From: DASYAN01 sp963727755
GTDB taxonomy: Bacteria > Chloroflexota > Ktedonobacteria > Ktedonobacterales > Ktedonobacteraceae
Direction: 5' to 3'
Assembly (NCBI GenBank): GCA_963727755.1
Contig: CAVSHN010000008.1
Span: forward strand, 584,903 to 648,902
Length of the DNA stretch: 64,000 nucleotides
Shown here: in pieces, positions 36,958-46,479 of the stretch
Layout: each line of letters opens with the position of its first letter
Numbering within the stretch: position 1 is the first letter of the stretch
Notes under the pieces: model-generated
The model's input: the letters and a program-made list of their open reading frames with translations, nothing else
Database searches by the model: none
What the model was told of the DNA's origin: nothing
Made by a program: the position numbers and the translations under genes

Positions 36958-39085
36958 ATGATTTATAAGTACAATGATCATTTCAACGAAAGTAATCTGA
37001 TACGCGCAGCAGATGTAAAAGAAGAAACAAAGGATTCCCTCTCCCAATCTGCAACATCTGACAAGCAAAGTAAAGATCTGGCAGACCAAGAGTCCACCTC
37101 CCACCAGCCCCTGAAATCTGCTCATGGTACAAAACGCCATCATAGCCAAAATATCATTCGCATCGATGCGATTGGCCTCAAAAGGTTGGGCAAGAACAAG
37201 GCTATTCTGCTCAATAATATCTCTTTATCTATTCCTGGCGGCGCACTAGTGGCAGTTGTTGGCGCCTCTGGTGCAGGAAAATCCACCTTACTCAATGCAA
37301 TCAGTGGGTTTCAGCTGCCTCAAAAAGGCAAAGTTCTCTATGGAGGGCGAGACTACTACCGTGATCTCTCAATCTATCGCCAACAATTAGGTTATGTACC
37401 TCAAGAGAATATTGTCCATCAGAACCTGACTGTTGAGCGGGCCCTGTATTACGCAGCTCAGATGCGCCTACCTATTACTTATACCAAGAAGAACATCAAA
37501 CATCGCATTAGCGAAGTACTTAATGCAGTAGACCTGACAGCGCAACGTCATATGCGGATCAGTAAGTTATCGGGCGGTCAGAAGAAACGGGTTTCTATTG
37601 CACTAGAGTTACTAGACAAACCCAAAGTATTCTTCCTTGATGAGCCTACTTCAGGTCTGGACGCAGGCCTGGACTATAAAATGATGCGTCTCCTGCGTCA
37701 ATTAGCCGACAAGCAACAGACTATTTTGGTTACAACGCATAATATTAGTAATCTCACTTTATGCGACTATATCTGTTTCCTAGCTCCCGGCGGGCGTCTG
37801 GCCTATTTTGGCCCACCGGATAGAGCACTCAAGTTTTTCGGTACAGACAACTTTGCACAGATATATGCTCTGCTGGAACCCAATGCCAAATTTCCTAATG
37901 CGCCAGAAATAGCTGAGACTTGGTTCAAAGCTTCGGCTGACTATCAAACATATATTGGTTCACATCTCAAAGAAATAGATGCTACGGAAGTCTATTGGTC
38001 AAAGCGTCCTGCACCTGTACTACCCGAACGTTGTAGCGCGTGGAAGCAATTTCTGGCTACTCTCTCTACGCTACCTCGAGGTCCTCAAAAATGACCCCGG
38101 AAGCCTACTTATCCTGTTATTACAGGCCCCAGTGATCGCGCTCTTGCTCATCTTACTCATGAAATGTGAAATTGGGACTGGAATGTTCAACCAGACGAGC
38201 ATTGCAACATGTCCAACGACCGCACACATCTTTACCAGCAATGGTCAACCTAATATTCCTAGTCCAAACAATCCAGTTGTCTCCTACAATTGTAACCGCG
38301 TACAAAATGTACTTGAGCACAATCCTATAGGACGAGCCTATGCCACAGAGCAAGGTGGCAAGATGCAGGCACTACAGAACTTCATTGCCATACATTCAGG
38401 TGTAGATGCTGAAAAAGTCCTATTTATTATGAGCTTTAGTGCTATGCTGTTCGGGTGTGTCAACGCTATACGCGAGATCGTCAAAGAGGCTCCTATCTAC
38501 CGCCGTGAACGGGCGGTCAATTTAGGCATTATTCCCTATATCTTCTCGAAGATTGTGATACTAGGCCTCCTCTGTCTCCTACAGGATGCCATCTTGGTAG
38601 CAAGTGTCAATGCCATCGCTCCTTTCTCACAAGGAATTTTGCTGCCTGCCGTGTTCGAGATAGGGATCACATTGTGGCTGACTTCACTGTCTGGCTCAAT
38701 GATTGGACTGACTGTTTCAGCAATTGCACCCACAATCGATCGTGCTATGAACCTTATCCCGATCGTACTGATCCCACAGGTGATCTTTGGAGGAACTATC
38801 TTCCCTTTCAAAAGTTGGTCAACACAAATACTCGCCCTGCTCTTTACCTGCCGCTGGTCTATAGGTGCACTGGGAACAACAATGGGTCTGCATAGCGATA
38901 AGCTAGGTGGAGACAAACTATTAGGCCTGTTAGACATTTATTACGGAACACTATTCTCGATCTACACACATGCAGATGCTGTACAACATCTGCTCTTAAT
39001 ATGGAAATTTTTAGGGATTATGCCTATTCTCCTCATCTGCACAATGGGCATTATCCTCAAATTGAAGGATAAGATGCTGATCTAG
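36958..39085 (+). CDS. ABC-2 transporter, ATPase-permease fusion, apparent frameshift
   Basis: An N-terminal polar region of about 60 residues precedes an ABCG-like ATPase with Walker A GASGAGKST, signature LSGGQKKRVSIALELL and Walker B VFFLDEPTSGLDAGLD. After RPAPVLPERCSAWKQ the frame is lost. Removing one T in CAATTTCTGG (about 38,047-38,051) gives FWLLSLRYLEVLKNDPGSLL, the start of the ABC-2 permease, with about six membrane helices to 39085. Fused ATPase-permease proteins of this type are common in Chloroflexota and Cyanobacteria. The substrate is unknown. Unrepaired, the ATPase and permease would be separate proteins. Confidence 0.8.
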
Positions 39086-39089
39086 CTTG

Positions 39090-39524
39090 TTAGTCTTCCC
39101 GGCGTTCCCGCTCAAGATGCTCTTCAATCGAAATCACCTTGCCTTCATGCTCTTCTGGAAAAGACTGTGGACTCTGCTCCAAGTAATAGCTTCCTATGAG
39201 TCCGATACCTACGCCCAAGGGAATCAAACCCGGTAGAAGCCAGGGGCCGAGATGAAAAGGAGCTGTCGGAAACATTGGGGGCAGCAAAAAACTGATGGGG
39301 TACAGGCCAATCGTGAGAGAGAGCCCAACCATCATCGTGATGAGTCCGGCACGCAGCAAACCCTGGTTGCGGTGCTGCTTGTCTATACTATTAGGATTAA
39401 TGCCATGAGTAATTAGAGCCATACGTTCACGATGCTTAAGATAGCGCAACAGTACGATGAACCCGAGAAAGATCGCAATGATCAGTACCCATCCTAGCAA
39501 TACGATTGTAACGTTGTAAGACAT
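39090..39524 (-). CDS. DUF6249-like membrane protein
   Basis: This 144-residue protein has an N-terminal helix (TIVLLGWVLIIAIFLGFIVLL), the characteristic RYLKHRERMALITHGI segment, two further hydrophobic regions and an acidic tail (ISIEEHLERERRED). Proteins with the HRERMALI motif often lie beside ECF sigma factors, and here the gene diverges from one. It probably belongs to that regulon as a membrane stress protein (inference). Confidence 0.6.
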   Translation of the reverse strand: MSYNVTIVLLGWVLIIAIFLGFIVLLRYLKHRERMALITHGINPNSIDKQHRNQGLLRAGLITMMVGLSLTIGLYPISFLLPPMFPTAPFHLGPWLLPGLIPLGVGIGLIGSYYLEQSPQSFPEEHEGKVISIEEHLERERRED

Positions 39525-39585
39525 TCAGATAGCCCTCTTTGTCTGTATTGTACCTGTATGATAAGATAACCAAAAGCAGGAAAAT

Positions 39586-39624
39586 GTTTCGCTGAGTGGT
39601 GAAACTACCACTAATTGGCGAAAC
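39586..39624. promoter_or_regulatory. Divergent ECF-type promoter region
   Basis: GCGAAAC occurs facing both genes: on the minus strand at 39586-39592 and on the plus strand at 39618-39624, with a further GTGAAAC at about 39,599. GAAAC is the usual -35 core of ECF sigma factors, so the sigma gene and the divergent membrane gene may both be self-activated. Confidence 0.45.
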
Positions 39625-39654
39625 TTTTTCTTTTGATACTTTCTCTAATAGATC

Positions 39655-40302
39655 ATGGTAAGTGAGTTTCGATTGCCCTCCTCACAAAACATTGGAGTGT
39701 CTATTCCTAATATCTTTTCGTCTTATGCTGAGCAAGATGATGTCGCACTTGTCTCTGCCTGTCAGGTCGGAGATCAGGATGCTTTTGCCCTCTTAGTTCA
39801 ACGTCATCAGCGCTTTGTTTTCAACCTTGTCTTTCGCATGCTGAAGCAGTATGAAGAGGCCAATGAGGTCACGCAAGAGACTTTCTTGGCTGCCTGGCAA
39901 GGTCTATCTGGTTTTCGCAGAGAAGCACGCTTCTCGACTTGGCTTTATCGTATTGCTTATAATTGTGCACTCAAACAATTGGAACAACGTAACCGCGATC
40001 AAGCCTTACAATTAGCAATTCAGGTTAAGCAGGCTAATCAGCATATAGATAATGATGAACGCATTGGAGCTGAAATCGAAGCTTACGAACGTCAGGCAAT
40101 TGTACGCGAACACCTCTCAAAATTGCCAGCGAAATACCGCATTGTGCTAGTTCTACGTCACTTGCAGGAAATGACCTATGAGGAGATGGCTGAAATCCTG
40201 ACCATGCCCATTGGAACCATCAAGACACATCTATTTCGCGCACGCAATTTGCTCAAGGAACGCCTAGAAGCCTTAGAAAACGAGTGGAAAGCGAGAGATT
40301 AA
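39655..40302 (+). CDS. ECF RNA polymerase sigma factor
   Basis: This 215-residue protein has region 2 (DAFALLVQRHQRFVFNLVFRML, then EANEVTQETFLAAWQGLSGFR) and region 4 (LSKLPAKYRIVLVLRHLQEMTYEEMAEILTMPIGTIKTHLFRARNLL), with no region 3, as in group 4 sigma factors. The anti-sigma gene follows after two bases. The upstream GCGAAAC motif suggests autoregulation. Confidence 0.93.
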   Translation: MVSEFRLPSSQNIGVSIPNIFSSYAEQDDVALVSACQVGDQDAFALLVQRHQRFVFNLVFRMLKQYEEANEVTQETFLAAWQGLSGFRREARFSTWLYRIAYNCALKQLEQRNRDQALQLAIQVKQANQHIDNDERIGAEIEAYERQAIVREHLSKLPAKYRIVLVLRHLQEMTYEEMAEILTMPIGTIKTHLFRARNLLKERLEALENEWKARD

Positions 40303-40304
40303 TC

Positions 40305-40886
40305 ATGCATTGTGCTAAAGCAACTCGCCTGATCCAACTATATGTTGATAAGCAACTCAAGCCCAATCAGATATGTACTCTCAATGCCCACATATCTATC
40401 TGCCCAGCATGCCGCAAAGAGTTATCTTTATTTGAAGAAGTTATAAATGCTCTGGAAGGCATGGAAATAATCGCCGAACCAGCTGATCTGACTACTACTA
40501 TCATGAAGCGTGTGGCTCTGAGCAAACATCAAATAGATATAATGCATCAGGGACGTCAAGAGGATAATACATATTTGACTCCATTCCAACTTTCATGGCA
40601 AGAATTAGCAACAGTTGTGCTACTAGCAACCTTTGCAATGTTGGGTATAACGCTAGGACAACCATCATTGCGTGCAGCATTACCAATTGCTAATGGCGAT
40701 GATGGCTTATCGCTATTCTGTATCCACCTCTGGGATAAGATTATCAGTCTAAATAGCGGCACACTGATGCTGGCTTTCTGGATATTTGGTACATTACTAG
40801 GCATATGGATTACTCTAACGCTTGTGGGCACCGAAATGCGCAATTCTTGGTTCCGTGCAGTATTAGATCGTTTTCCCGGTTGGTGA
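40305..40886 (+). CDS. Anti-sigma factor with zinc-finger (ZAS) domain
   Basis: The ATG at 40305 gives MHCAKATRLIQLYVDKQL, followed by the ZAS motif His29-x3-Cys33-x2-Cys36. Two membrane helices (LATVVLLATFAMLGITLG and LMLAFWIFGTLLGIWITL) place it in the membrane with the zinc domain inside, where it would hold the sigma factor. This matches membrane-bound redox- or envelope-sensing anti-sigma proteins. The gene appears intact. Confidence 0.88.
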   Translation: MHCAKATRLIQLYVDKQLKPNQICTLNAHISICPACRKELSLFEEVINALEGMEIIAEPADLTTTIMKRVALSKHQIDIMHQGRQEDNTYLTPFQLSWQELATVVLLATFAMLGITLGQPSLRAALPIANGDDGLSLFCIHLWDKIISLNSGTLMLAFWIFGTLLGIWITLTLVGTEMRNSWFRAVLDRFPGW

Positions 40887-40983
40887 TATTACTCACACTC
40901 ATCTCTCCGCCTGTTTTGCTCTCTCCTTTTGGTTGCTGTGGTTGCTCTTCTGCGTGGATATCTGGATTAGAACTGTTCTAGCA

Positions 40984-41038
40984 GTCGTCACTTTCGCAAC
41001 ACCTCAACTTTCATTTCAAACCTCTTCCACTCAGACAT
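40984..41038. repeat. Direct repeat, left copy
   Basis: gtcgtcactttcgcaacacc...tcaaacctcttccactcagacat is repeated at 42371-42429 in the same orientation. The two copies flank the repeat-protein gene at 41086-41961. Confidence 0.65.
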
Positions 41039-41085
41039 ATCGAGTTTCCCAATTCCGATCTTCGTTCGTAAATCTCCCTCTGTTT

Positions 41086-41961
41086 TCACTTTAATGGACA
41101 GAGATAATCCATTAGTTGAGTAGCAATTTTCTGGTCATGCTCATCAGGAAGATGGTTAATCAATCTTTCCAACTCCAGTTTTCGTTCATCATTTGGCATG
41201 TCCTTTGTCGTTGCTATCATAGTTTTCACTTCTCGTAGTATCAATACAGCATTCATTCGCACAGTTTCTGCTAACCGATAATTCTCAGGAAGGTCTTTAT
41301 TAATCCATCTCTCCCACTCAGGTCTTAGTTTGAGAATTGGTACGCCTCTCTTTGCTTTGTTCTCTAGATAATTCCTTTCTTTTGGTATCAAGAATTTATT
41401 CGCTATCGAACGTCCCCATTCTTTACGACTCTCAGGAAGAATATCAATCCATTCGTTCCATTTCTGCCTTCGTTCGGGAGCTGGCATGTACTTTGTACTT
41501 TCTTCTAATTCACGCTGTTCTATCGGTATCAATTCATCATTCATTATCTCAGTGGCAAATTCCTGCTCACCCTTAATTTGAAGACGTCCAATTGAGATTT
41601 CCAATGTCGATCTTCGCTCGTCAATTGGCATCTCATCGTTCTTTGTTAGTTGCGATATTTTTCTCTCTATCCAACTTTTTACCAAAAGTTTACGAGACCT
41701 CTCAATAATTGGGGGTAAAGTAGCCTGAGAGCGTTGGTCATCAGATGGAGAGGGCGTTTCTGTCCTGGATCCTGCCAAAGGATCAGTATTTCTCTTCTCG
41801 TATTTTTGATGTGATTCCCATGTGGTTGGATCAGTAGATGTAAATCTGAGGCTTTGTTTGCGTGCAGGATGTTCACTAGTGGAAGTTGTTGTATCCAATT
41901 TAGAGGAACTATCTACTCTGTTTGGCGTAACATCTCTACTTTTTTGTCTATTATCCTTCAT
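41086..41961 (-). CDS. Hypothetical protein with four 45-residue helical repeats
   Basis: I do not recognise the family. The N-terminal 90 residues are polar and disordered (Ser/Thr-rich). From about residue 105 there are four repeats of about 45 residues with the consensus MPxxERRxxxExWIxxLPExxRxxAxxIxNxxLIxxExxxLE, ending in LMDYLCPLK. The repeats are probably alpha-helical and act as a binding scaffold. The stretch DDQRSQATLPPIIERSRKLL is shared, also at DNA level, with the small gene at 49932-50174. Direct repeats of about 55 bp flank the gene, so it may have moved or been duplicated as a unit. Confidence 0.5.
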   Translation of the reverse strand: MKDNRQKSRDVTPNRVDSSSKLDTTTSTSEHPARKQSLRFTSTDPTTWESHQKYEKRNTDPLAGSRTETPSPSDDQRSQATLPPIIERSRKLLVKSWIERKISQLTKNDEMPIDERRSTLEISIGRLQIKGEQEFATEIMNDELIPIEQRELEESTKYMPAPERRQKWNEWIDILPESRKEWGRSIANKFLIPKERNYLENKAKRGVPILKLRPEWERWINKDLPENYRLAETVRMNAVLILREVKTMIATTKDMPNDERKLELERLINHLPDEHDQKIATQLMDYLCPLK

Positions 41962-42125
41962 GCTGAGTCCTTTCATAAAATACCCCCCCGTTCGCTAGTT
42001 CCTTGTGAAGCCAACCCACAAGCCAATTATCAATGTGAAAATGGCGAATAATCAGCAATAGCATTCGGCTTCGCAAATGGACTTGACAAAAAAATGTGCG
42101 AACCGTGGGTATGTTTACACTATTT

Positions 42126-42274
42126 GTAACTATTCAGGTACACTAGAATTTTTCATTCGGTCTCCCAGGCTAGATGAAAGGCAATATTCCACTATATATT
42201 GGCTATCAGTGTAACGCTATTGCAATACTGAAGCCGCTTGTAGACTAGCTTCTCAAAGGTACCTGAATAGTTAC
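42126..42274. repeat. 149-bp MITE-like sequence
   Basis: Perfect 16-bp inverted ends (GTAACTATTCAGGTAC and its complement) at 42126-42141 and 42259-42274 enclose non-coding DNA. No transposase with matching ends is in the window. Confidence 0.55.
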
Positions 42275-42536
42275 CAATATTTCAATATCTATCTTATATC
42301 AAACAAAACGAGAAATCAAGTAATAATATCGGCACAGCTACATTAAGTGGTGGAGGCCTCCTCTTTGATTGTCGTCTCTTTCGCAACACGACCTCATTTC
42401 CTCATTTCAAACCTCTTCCACTCAGACATTAATACATGCTATACTCCAAGAGCATATTTATTGCTGCATATCTATGGATGTACCATAATGTGTTTAATAT
42501 GAGCTAGTACATATAAGTATGATTAATCGCATAATA
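42275..42536. other. Gene-free stretch
   Basis: It holds the right copy of the 55-bp direct repeat (42371-42429). Nothing else is recognisable. Confidence 0.4.
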
Positions 42537-42578
42537 CAAGAAAAGACAGGAAGCGCTTTCATGCTGCAACTTCCTGTC
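42537..42578 (-). terminator. Terminator of tRNA-Pro
   Basis: On the minus strand, stem GACAGGAAG/CTTCCTGTC (42570-42578 with 42545-42553) is followed by TTTTCTTGT, a good intrinsic terminator. Confidence 0.75.
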
Positions 42579-42589
42579 TCCTGATTAGG

Positions 42590-42663
42590 TCGGGGTGAGA
42601 GGATTTGAACCTCCGACCACTACAACCCCATTGTAGTGCGCTACCAGACTGCGCTACACCCCG
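42590..42663 (-). tRNA. tRNA-Pro (GGG)
   Basis: Acceptor CGGGGTG/CACCCCG with discriminator A, anticodon stem CTACA/TGTAG with loop ATGGGGT, and T-arm GGTTCAAATCC are present. An intrinsic terminator lies just downstream. Confidence 0.95.
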
Positions 42664-42748
42664 TCTCGCTACTATGCTAGTATAGCAGAAAGGGTATCAG
42701 CCCGTCAAGAGATTTTTGAGAATATTGAGAATGGCGCAATATTCTCAT

Positions 42749-43069
42749 TCATCCCTTCAAATCATTCATCCCTCTGGATTTACGCTCCCGCCATGTTGCA
42801 TACGATGCACGCATACAAAAAACAGTGATGTAAAGCACTCTTGCTATGGCGAGCACCAGTGCCCCTACAAAAAACAACAGTAGACTAATATTGCTCACAG
42901 AACTGTAGGGAATGTTGTTTACTGCTTGCACAATACTACCTGCTATACAGTGCTCAATAGCAAGATATACAGTAAGTACGAAAAAAGCTATGGGAACAAC
43001 TAACACCCCAATGAGCGGAAATAGTACTGCATTACAAAGACATTTTTTAGGGCAAAGACATGCTCTCAT
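42749..43069 (-). CDS. Small membrane protein with Cys-rich N-terminus
   Basis: This 106-residue protein begins MRACLCPKKCLCNAV, then has two hydrophobic helices (LFPLIGVLVVPIAFFVLTVYLA and ISLLLFFVGALVLAIARVLYITVF). The tail is charged (RERKSRGMNDLKG). It is unassigned. The Cys cluster may be lipidated or bind metal (speculative). Confidence 0.45.
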   Translation of the reverse strand: MRACLCPKKCLCNAVLFPLIGVLVVPIAFFVLTVYLAIEHCIAGSIVQAVNNIPYSSVSNISLLLFFVGALVLAIARVLYITVFCMRASYATWRERKSRGMNDLKG

Positions 43070-43183
43070 GAAATCACCTCGTGAAAACCATGTGACTTAC
43101 TCTACTAAACTCCATCTCTCTTCTAACTTTACCATAGGAAATCCTCTAAATGGGGGGGGATTGAGGGACAATTTCAAAAGTAG

Positions 43184-43846
43184 CTAACCATAAATGAACC
43201 TTACTATCCACATTAAAAGAATTATTCCACCTACCACCATCAAAAAAGGCAACTGTGACTTAAAGTTAGTGAAGATATCGTTTGGTTCATTCGCAACGTC
43301 ATCACACCATTGCATAGCTGCTCGAAAAGCGTTTGCAACACTGTGTCCAATATGGGGCGAGTCAGCATAGTCTTCCTCCTCTTCCTTCTCTTCCTCCTCT
43401 TCAGGTAGCAAGCCTTTAGATAATTTGTCTCTGTCATCTTTAGAAGACAAGTCTTTGGGTAGTTTCTCTCCAACAGAGTTATCTGCAGATGAGAAATCTT
43501 GCGTTGGCTCTTCCTCAAGTGAGCCATATTCAAATGAGAAATCTTGCGTTGGCTCTTCCTCAAGTGAGCCATATTCAAATGAGAAATCTTGCGTTGGCTC
43601 TTCCTCAAGTGAGCCATATTCAAATGAGAAATCTTGAGGTAACATCTCTTGAGGAGAACTATCTCTAAATGGGAAATCTTCGAGAGGGGTTTGTGCAGCC
43701 AAGCCTTCCTCAAATGGGCAATCTTCGAGAGGGGTTTGTGCAGCCAAGCCTTCCTCAAATGGGCAATCCTCGAGTTGTGTTTTATGAGATAAAACATCTT
43801 CAGGCAACTCATCTTCTGATGAAAAAGATTCTGCAAACTCTTTCAT
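43184..43846 (-). CDS. Acidic 15-residue-repeat protein with C-terminal membrane anchor
   Basis: This 220-residue protein is very acidic. It holds three copies of DFSFEYGSLEEEPTQ (45-bp DNA repeats, almost identical) and two of LEDCPFEEGLAAQTP, then a Glu-only run (PEEEEEKEEEEDY). A short helical part (VANAFRAAMQWCDDVANEP) leads to a C-terminal helix (FLMVVGGIILLMWIVRFIYG), so it is tail-anchored with the repeats in the cytoplasm. The function is unknown. The low-divergence DNA repeats invite copy-number variation. Confidence 0.6.
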   Translation of the reverse strand: MKEFAESFSSEDELPEDVLSHKTQLEDCPFEEGLAAQTPLEDCPFEEGLAAQTPLEDFPFRDSSPQEMLPQDFSFEYGSLEEEPTQDFSFEYGSLEEEPTQDFSFEYGSLEEEPTQDFSSADNSVGEKLPKDLSSKDDRDKLSKGLLPEEEEEKEEEEDYADSPHIGHSVANAFRAAMQWCDDVANEPNDIFTNFKSQLPFLMVVGGIILLMWIVRFIYG

Positions 43847-43909
43847 TACAAAGACTCCTTTTTGCGCTCTTCACAAATTGCATTCATGCAAACAACAAGG
43901 TCAACATTC

Positions 43910-44999
43910 TCATGAGGCCAATGGAGTAGGGGTAGCCGAGAGACTTACTGATGATGTAGGGCTTGACGCACCGCCTGATAGTGGGGCAACGTTCCCACAA
44001 GCAATGGGATCAAAGCCTGTTTGATCACCCAAATCATCCACTGCCGAAGCCTGGTGAACATTTACATACCAGCCAGTACTAGGTATCGAAAAAACATCTG
44101 GTAGAAAAGTTGTAGAGGTACCCACGCCTAGTGAATCGACATGGACAGATTTCAATTGCTCGACGACAGGTCCTTGATCCTCACAGCTTCCGCTACGAAT
44201 ACGAGCCACATGAGTACTGCTTGGCACTAGATGGTACAAAGAGATTTTTACCCAGAGACCTACTTGACCATTATGCCGACGACGAGAGAGTTCAACTTCT
44301 CCTAACGTTATTGACTGATTATCGTCTGCAGATCCTCCCACAGCAACATTCACTGCTTGTTTACTATCAGCTGCTAAGCTACTAATTTTCAATAATGAAG
44401 CTTTTTTGCTAGTGAGTGATGTTTGTGTAGGATTTCCATCCAAGAGCATCCCACTGGTCATCTTAACCGATGGATTGGCATTAGGAGGTTGTGGAGTTTT
44501 GATCAACGCATGAGGATTGGTAATATTTGCACAAGCAATTCTTTCCCGCTGCAAGTTATCTACAGAGTGCTGGGCCATTACGCATTTCGATATACCAGCC
44601 ATGAGCCGGGATACCTCGTAGCACATTTGAAAAGGTCGTCACAGAGCTTCCTTTTCCTGTGTTGTCGGCGTTAACAGGATTTAATCCCAAAACAACGGGA
44701 CCGTAGGTATGACTGTTGCAGTTACCAATGTGAATAGCGCCCGGATGAGTACTATTTGGAGCTAAACCACTTAAGGCCACGGCCACAATTAATGTGTTCT
44801 TTGACTTGCTCCAGAACAAACCAGCAGATCCCCGCGGGGCATGATTTAGGACTGCAAGCGCCTGTGTCACATTGAGCGAGCGAGCATTAGCCGGTAAGGA
44901 ATTGCTGCTAAAGTCACAAACTGTCATGAAAAGCATTGTAACTAGTGTAATAGCTACACTGATGCTCTTCTTAGGCGCCCAACGGGTTATGCCGTACAT
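43910..44999 (-). CDS. Secreted CHRD-like protein, apparent frameshift
   Basis: The ATG at 44999 after AAGGAG starts a signal peptide (ISVAITLVTMLFMTVCDF). Two CHRD-like modules follow. The first has HPGAIHIGNCNSHTYGPVV and ends IPAHGWYIEMRNGPAL. The second has HVARIRSGSCEDQGPVV and ends IPSTGWYVNVHQASAV. Between them the frame is lost; removing one T at about 44,567 (CTCTGTA to CTCGTA) joins the two with VDNLQRERIACANITNP. CHRD modules are extracellular beta-sandwiches of unclear role. The C-terminal tail is Ser/Thr/Pro-rich. Unrepaired, only the first module would be secreted. Confidence 0.65.
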
Positions 45000-45246
45000 G
45001 CAAAAATCTCCTTGATAATAATCTCCCACTTTTTTCTCACAGGCCAAAATCTCTGCAAACTGCTATGATGGTCATAGATGAAAAAGCGTAAAGAGATGAT
45101 ACTTATATCAATAATATTTGAACATAGTGTTCAATCCAAGGGGGATAGAGGGACAATGTTTCCCGTGCGAAAAGATGTCCTTCCCTTGCGCCTCACTATG
45201 ATACTATTGCCTGCAAAGATTCTGGGTAGGTGATATACTAGAGCTT

Positions 45247-46455
45247 ATGAGCAATGCAAACGAAGAATTAATAAGAATCCAAAAGTTACAATTTGTTGAT
45301 AAAGCAGCAGCGGAATCCATGGTTGGCGCTTGGTTTGAGCACTACCTGAACCTGAAAGTAGATAGTGTTCGGCTAGTACCCAAAGCTGTCTCTCTCAACT
45401 CCTTCAATGGTTTTTATACCATTAATGGGCAAGAGCATTTCTTCAAGACACATGTTGAGGAGATGGGGATTGGTCAGGAGTATTACGACGCTCAAATAAT
45501 GCATCGGGCAGGTTATAATATTGTGCTACCCCTGCGTACCATTCAGAAGTATGGGCAGCAAATGGTGGTTTATCCAGTCATTCGCTGGTCAGAGATGTTC
45601 AACCTGATGCGATCCCACGAGACAGGCAACAATACTGACAGCACAACAGAGGAGCAGCTTGTAGCTGCTGAACGGCACGAGTGTCAACGCTTGTTAGAGA
45701 TATACGATACAACCTTGCAGCTTAGCTCAGCACAGGAGAATGCCCAAGCTAAAATCTACCAACTCTTCTGGCACCGGTTGGCAGGGGAGCGTTTGCAAGA
45801 CTTTTATATGGGCAAGCAGGTCTCGCTCCCTGGTCGGCAGAGAGGGGACATTCCCTTTGCAGATTTGCTGACCTATCATTGGGTCATTAATGGCAAACCA
45901 ATCAGCATTGCTAGTAAGCAGCAAACATTGGCAATGTTGATCGAAAAAGGCAAGATGCTACTCAATCCAGAACGCAACCTTTGGACAGTAATAGGGCATG
46001 GCGATGCTCATTTCGGCAACGTCTTTCTGGAAGAGGGCAAGCGCTACCTGTACTTTGATCCAGCCTTTGCGGGTCGTCATTCTCCTCTGCTAGACATCGT
46101 CAAGCCTTTCTTCCACAATGTTTTTGCCATGTGGATGTACTTTGGACCAGACATAGCACGCCACCTTCAGATATCAGTAGAGCGGCGTAGTAAGACGATC
46201 TATATAGAGCACAACTATGATCTACCACCTATTCGTCAAGCTATGCTGGAAACCAAGCAGAAACTGCTACTCAAGCCGTTGATTGAACTGATGAGAGAGC
46301 GTAGAGCACTCCCTGAAGATTGGCGGGAGATCTTGCATTCGGCCTTGCTATGCTGTCCACTCCTGACAATCGATATGCTGAAGCGGTTACCTGCCTCAGT
46401 CTGCTGGCTAGGCTTATCACAAGCGATGCAAATGGGAATATTTGAGTTTGATTAG
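45247..46455 (+). CDS. APH-like phosphotransferase/kinase
   Basis: This 402-residue protein shows the kinase-like fold of aminoglycoside and choline phosphotransferases: the catalytic loop VIGHGDAHFGNVFL (Asp and Asn) and the metal-binding YFDPAFAGRHSPLLDIVKPFF. The N-terminal lobe has an FYTINGQEHFFKTHVEEMG stretch that could hold the ATP-binding Lys. No transfer to antibiotics can be inferred; the family includes many metabolic kinases. It is intact. Confidence 0.75.
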   Translation: MSNANEELIRIQKLQFVDKAAAESMVGAWFEHYLNLKVDSVRLVPKAVSLNSFNGFYTINGQEHFFKTHVEEMGIGQEYYDAQIMHRAGYNIVLPLRTIQKYGQQMVVYPVIRWSEMFNLMRSHETGNNTDSTTEEQLVAAERHECQRLLEIYDTTLQLSSAQENAQAKIYQLFWHRLAGERLQDFYMGKQVSLPGRQRGDIPFADLLTYHWVINGKPISIASKQQTLAMLIEKGKMLLNPERNLWTVIGHGDAHFGNVFLEEGKRYLYFDPAFAGRHSPLLDIVKPFFHNVFAMWMYFGPDIARHLQISVERRSKTIYIEHNYDLPPIRQAMLETKQKLLLKPLIELMRERRALPEDWREILHSALLCCPLLTIDMLKRLPASVCWLGLSQAMQMGIFEFD

Positions 46456-46479
46456 CATTTTGAACAAAGGACGGATTCC

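Noticed and set aside
45247..46455. Antibiotic-resistance aminoglycoside phosphotransferase
   Set aside because: Only the general kinase motifs match; nothing supports aminoglycosides as substrate.
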